DNA of 64,000 nt from Lysobacterales bacterium (GTDB taxonomy: Bacteria; Pseudomonadota; Gammaproteobacteria; Xanthomonadales; SZUA-5), in the NCBI GenBank assembly GCA_022844135.1, contig JALHMG010000003.1, positions 62,001 through 126,000 of the forward strand, written 5' to 3'. The notes beneath the pieces were generated by a model. The model saw nothing but the letters and a program-made list of their open reading frames with translations. It was not told the DNA's origin and made no database searches. Both the position numbers and the translations under genes were made by a program. Shown piece after piece: positions 62,797 through 64,000 of this stretch; position 1 is the stretch's first letter; every line of letters starts with the position of its first letter.

Positions 62797-64000
62797 ATCG
62801 AGATCTGGCGCGCATGCGGCGGCTGGATGAGCTGCTCGATGTAGCGCTCGGTGGATCGCTCGAAGAGCGCAACGCGCTGCTGAAGACGATCGATGGCGAA
62901 GATCCCACGCTGGCGCTGGAGTTGAAACAGTTGCTCGCCGCAGCCGAACAGGACGACCCGTTGCTCGACGGCAAACCATGGGCGCGCCTGGAACCGCAAC
63001 TGGGCACATCGCATGCCGCAGGCGACGCAATTGGGCCTTATCGCCTGCAGCGCCTGCTCGGCACAGGCGGCATGGGCGAAGTGTGGCTCGCCCACAACGA
63101 GGCGGGCATCGACGTTGCGCTGAAGCTGATTCGCAGCCATTTGTCGCAAGCGGTACTGAGCGAGCGTTTGCGCCGCGAGCGCGACATCCTGATGCGCCTC
63201 AAACATCCCAACATCGCGCGCTTGTTGGACAGCGGGTTGTCGGTCGCCGGCGAGCCCTACTTGATCATCGAGTATGTCGACGGCCAACCATTGCTCGATG
63301 CCGCTCACGCGGCAGGAATCGACGTACGTGGTCGCGTACGGTGGATGCACGCGATCTGCGAGGCCGTGGCCGCCGCGCAAGCGCAGCTCGTCGTTCATCG
63401 CGATATCAAACCAGCAAATGTCTTGGTCGATCGCACGGGTCTGCCCAAGCTACTGGATTTCGGCATTGCCAAACTGCTCGACAGCAGCGGCTTCGGCGGC
63501 AGCACCGAGCTTACCCATGCGCTGGGAGGAGCGCTGACTCCAGCGTATGCAGCGCCCGAGCAGTTGCGCGGCGAGCCGGTCAGCACCGCGAGCGATGTCT
63601 ACGCCCTCGGCGTGGTGCTACACGAACTGCTCGTCCAGCAACGACCGCAACGAGAAGGTGAGGAGCTCCTGGCACCTTCGCGAGTCGCTTTGCGCGCGTC
63701 CGACCCATCGGTACGGCAACGCGCGCGCGAGCTGCGCGGCGATCTGGACGCCATCCTGGAGCGTGCGCTGCAGACCGACCCTGCCCAACGTTATCCCAAT
63801 GCTCAGTCGCTGGCAGAGGAGCTGATCGCCTGGCTCGAAGGCCAGCCAGTGCGCGCCCGCGAAGGCGCAGCGTATCGGCTGGTGAAGCTGATCGCGCGCA
63901 ATCGAGTGGCGAGCATCGCCATTGCGCTGGGCATGATCGCGAGCACGGTCGGCGCCGTCGGCGCCTGGCAGCAGTCGCATATCGCACGCCGCGAGGCGCA
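62793..64000 (+). CDS. Ser/Thr protein kinase partnered with ECF sigma (partial)
   Basis: Truncated by the window end (about 402 residues visible). After a helical N-terminus (LDELLDVALGGSLEERNALL) comes a kinase domain: LLGTGGMGEVW, Lys111 in VALKLI, HRDIKPANVL (Asp204), DFGIAK, APEQLRGEPVS. A membrane helix starts near residue 370 (VASIAIALGMIASTVGAVGAW); a periplasmic TPR-type region is expected beyond. ATGA overlap with the ECF gene indicates a functional pair. It is homologous to the kinase at 56017. Confidence 0.9.
   Translation, partial: MNRDLARMRRLDELLDVALGGSLEERNALLKTIDGEDPTLALELKQLLAAAEQDDPLLDGKPWARLEPQLGTSHAAGDAIGPYRLQRLLGTGGMGEVWLAHNEAGIDVALKLIRSHLSQAVLSERLRRERDILMRLKHPNIARLLDSGLSVAGEPYLIIEYVDGQPLLDAAHAAGIDVRGRVRWMHAICEAVAAAQAQLVVHRDIKPANVLVDRTGLPKLLDFGIAKLLDSSGFGGSTELTHALGGALTPAYAAPEQLRGEPVSTASDVYALGVVLHELLVQQRPQREGEELLAPSRVALRASDPSVRQRARELRGDLDAILERALQTDPAQRYPNAQSLAEELIAWLEGQPVRAREGAAYRLVKLIARNRVASIAIALGMIASTVGAVGAWQQSHIARREA

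Overview
The window is ordinary-looking chromosome from a GC-rich gammaproteobacterium, most probably a member of the Xanthomonadales/Lysobacterales. This is inferred from gene order and protein character: gshB-tonB3 divergent from pilGHIJ-chpABC, ispE-tRNA-Gln-prs-rplY-pth, DUF2066-CDP-alcohol transferase-PerM-Hda, and a TIGR02999-type ECF sigma factor with its Ser/Thr kinase. No rRNA, CRISPR array, prophage or recognisable transposase gene was seen. One tRNA gene is present.

Layout. (1) 72-15.5 kb, minus strand: the Pil-Chp chemosensory operon that controls type IV pili (pilG, pilH, pilI, pilJ, chpA, chpB, chpC), running into holA and then nadD. (2) 16-17.9 kb, plus strand: gshB and tonB3, divergent from pilG. 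(3) 18-28.5 kb, minus strand: a secreted alpha-amylase, an RpfC-like hybrid kinase, a FimX/Filp-like protein with degenerate GGDEF and EAL domains, a sortilin-like beta-propeller protein and yidD. (4) 28.8-33.8 kb: a SLOG-like protein and a small protein, then the nitrogen unit glnA-ntrB-ntrC with a near-perfect sigma-54 promoter, and rsmG. (5) 34.5-36.1 kb: cbpA and a small heat-shock gene behind a clear sigma-32-type promoter. (6) 36.3-41.3 kb: housekeeping genes hemB, ispE, tRNA-Gln, prs, rplY and pth. (7) 41.3-46.7 kb: a four-gene accessory cluster on the minus strand with a P-loop ATPase, an inactive-STAND-like/TPR protein, a MoxR-like AAA+ ATPase and an unknown protein. This is the best candidate for an undescribed conflict or stress system. 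(8) 46.8-54.6 kb: a DNA-damage cluster of dnaE2, lexA, and mrfA/mrfB-like helicase and nuclease. imuA and imuB are not present between lexA and dnaE2. (9) 54.6-64 kb: two small envelope proteins, a remnant of a kinase gene, a membrane Ser/Thr kinase, the DUF2066-pgsA-like-perM-hda operon, and an ECF sigma/Ser-Thr kinase pair cut by the window end.

A recurring feature is a set of short inverted-repeat elements built from 7-8 bp tandem units (GTTGGTT-type, CACGAAG-type and GAGGGCAC-type). They fill intergenic gaps, often directly after a stop codon and inside apparent operons. Tight stop/start coupling (ATGA, GTGA, TGATG) is also common: chpC-holA, gshB-tonB3, yidD-sortilin-like, glnA-ntrB, ntrB-ntrC, cdp-perM, perM-hda and ecf-pkn.

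All product names come from reading the protein sequences by eye. No database search was run.
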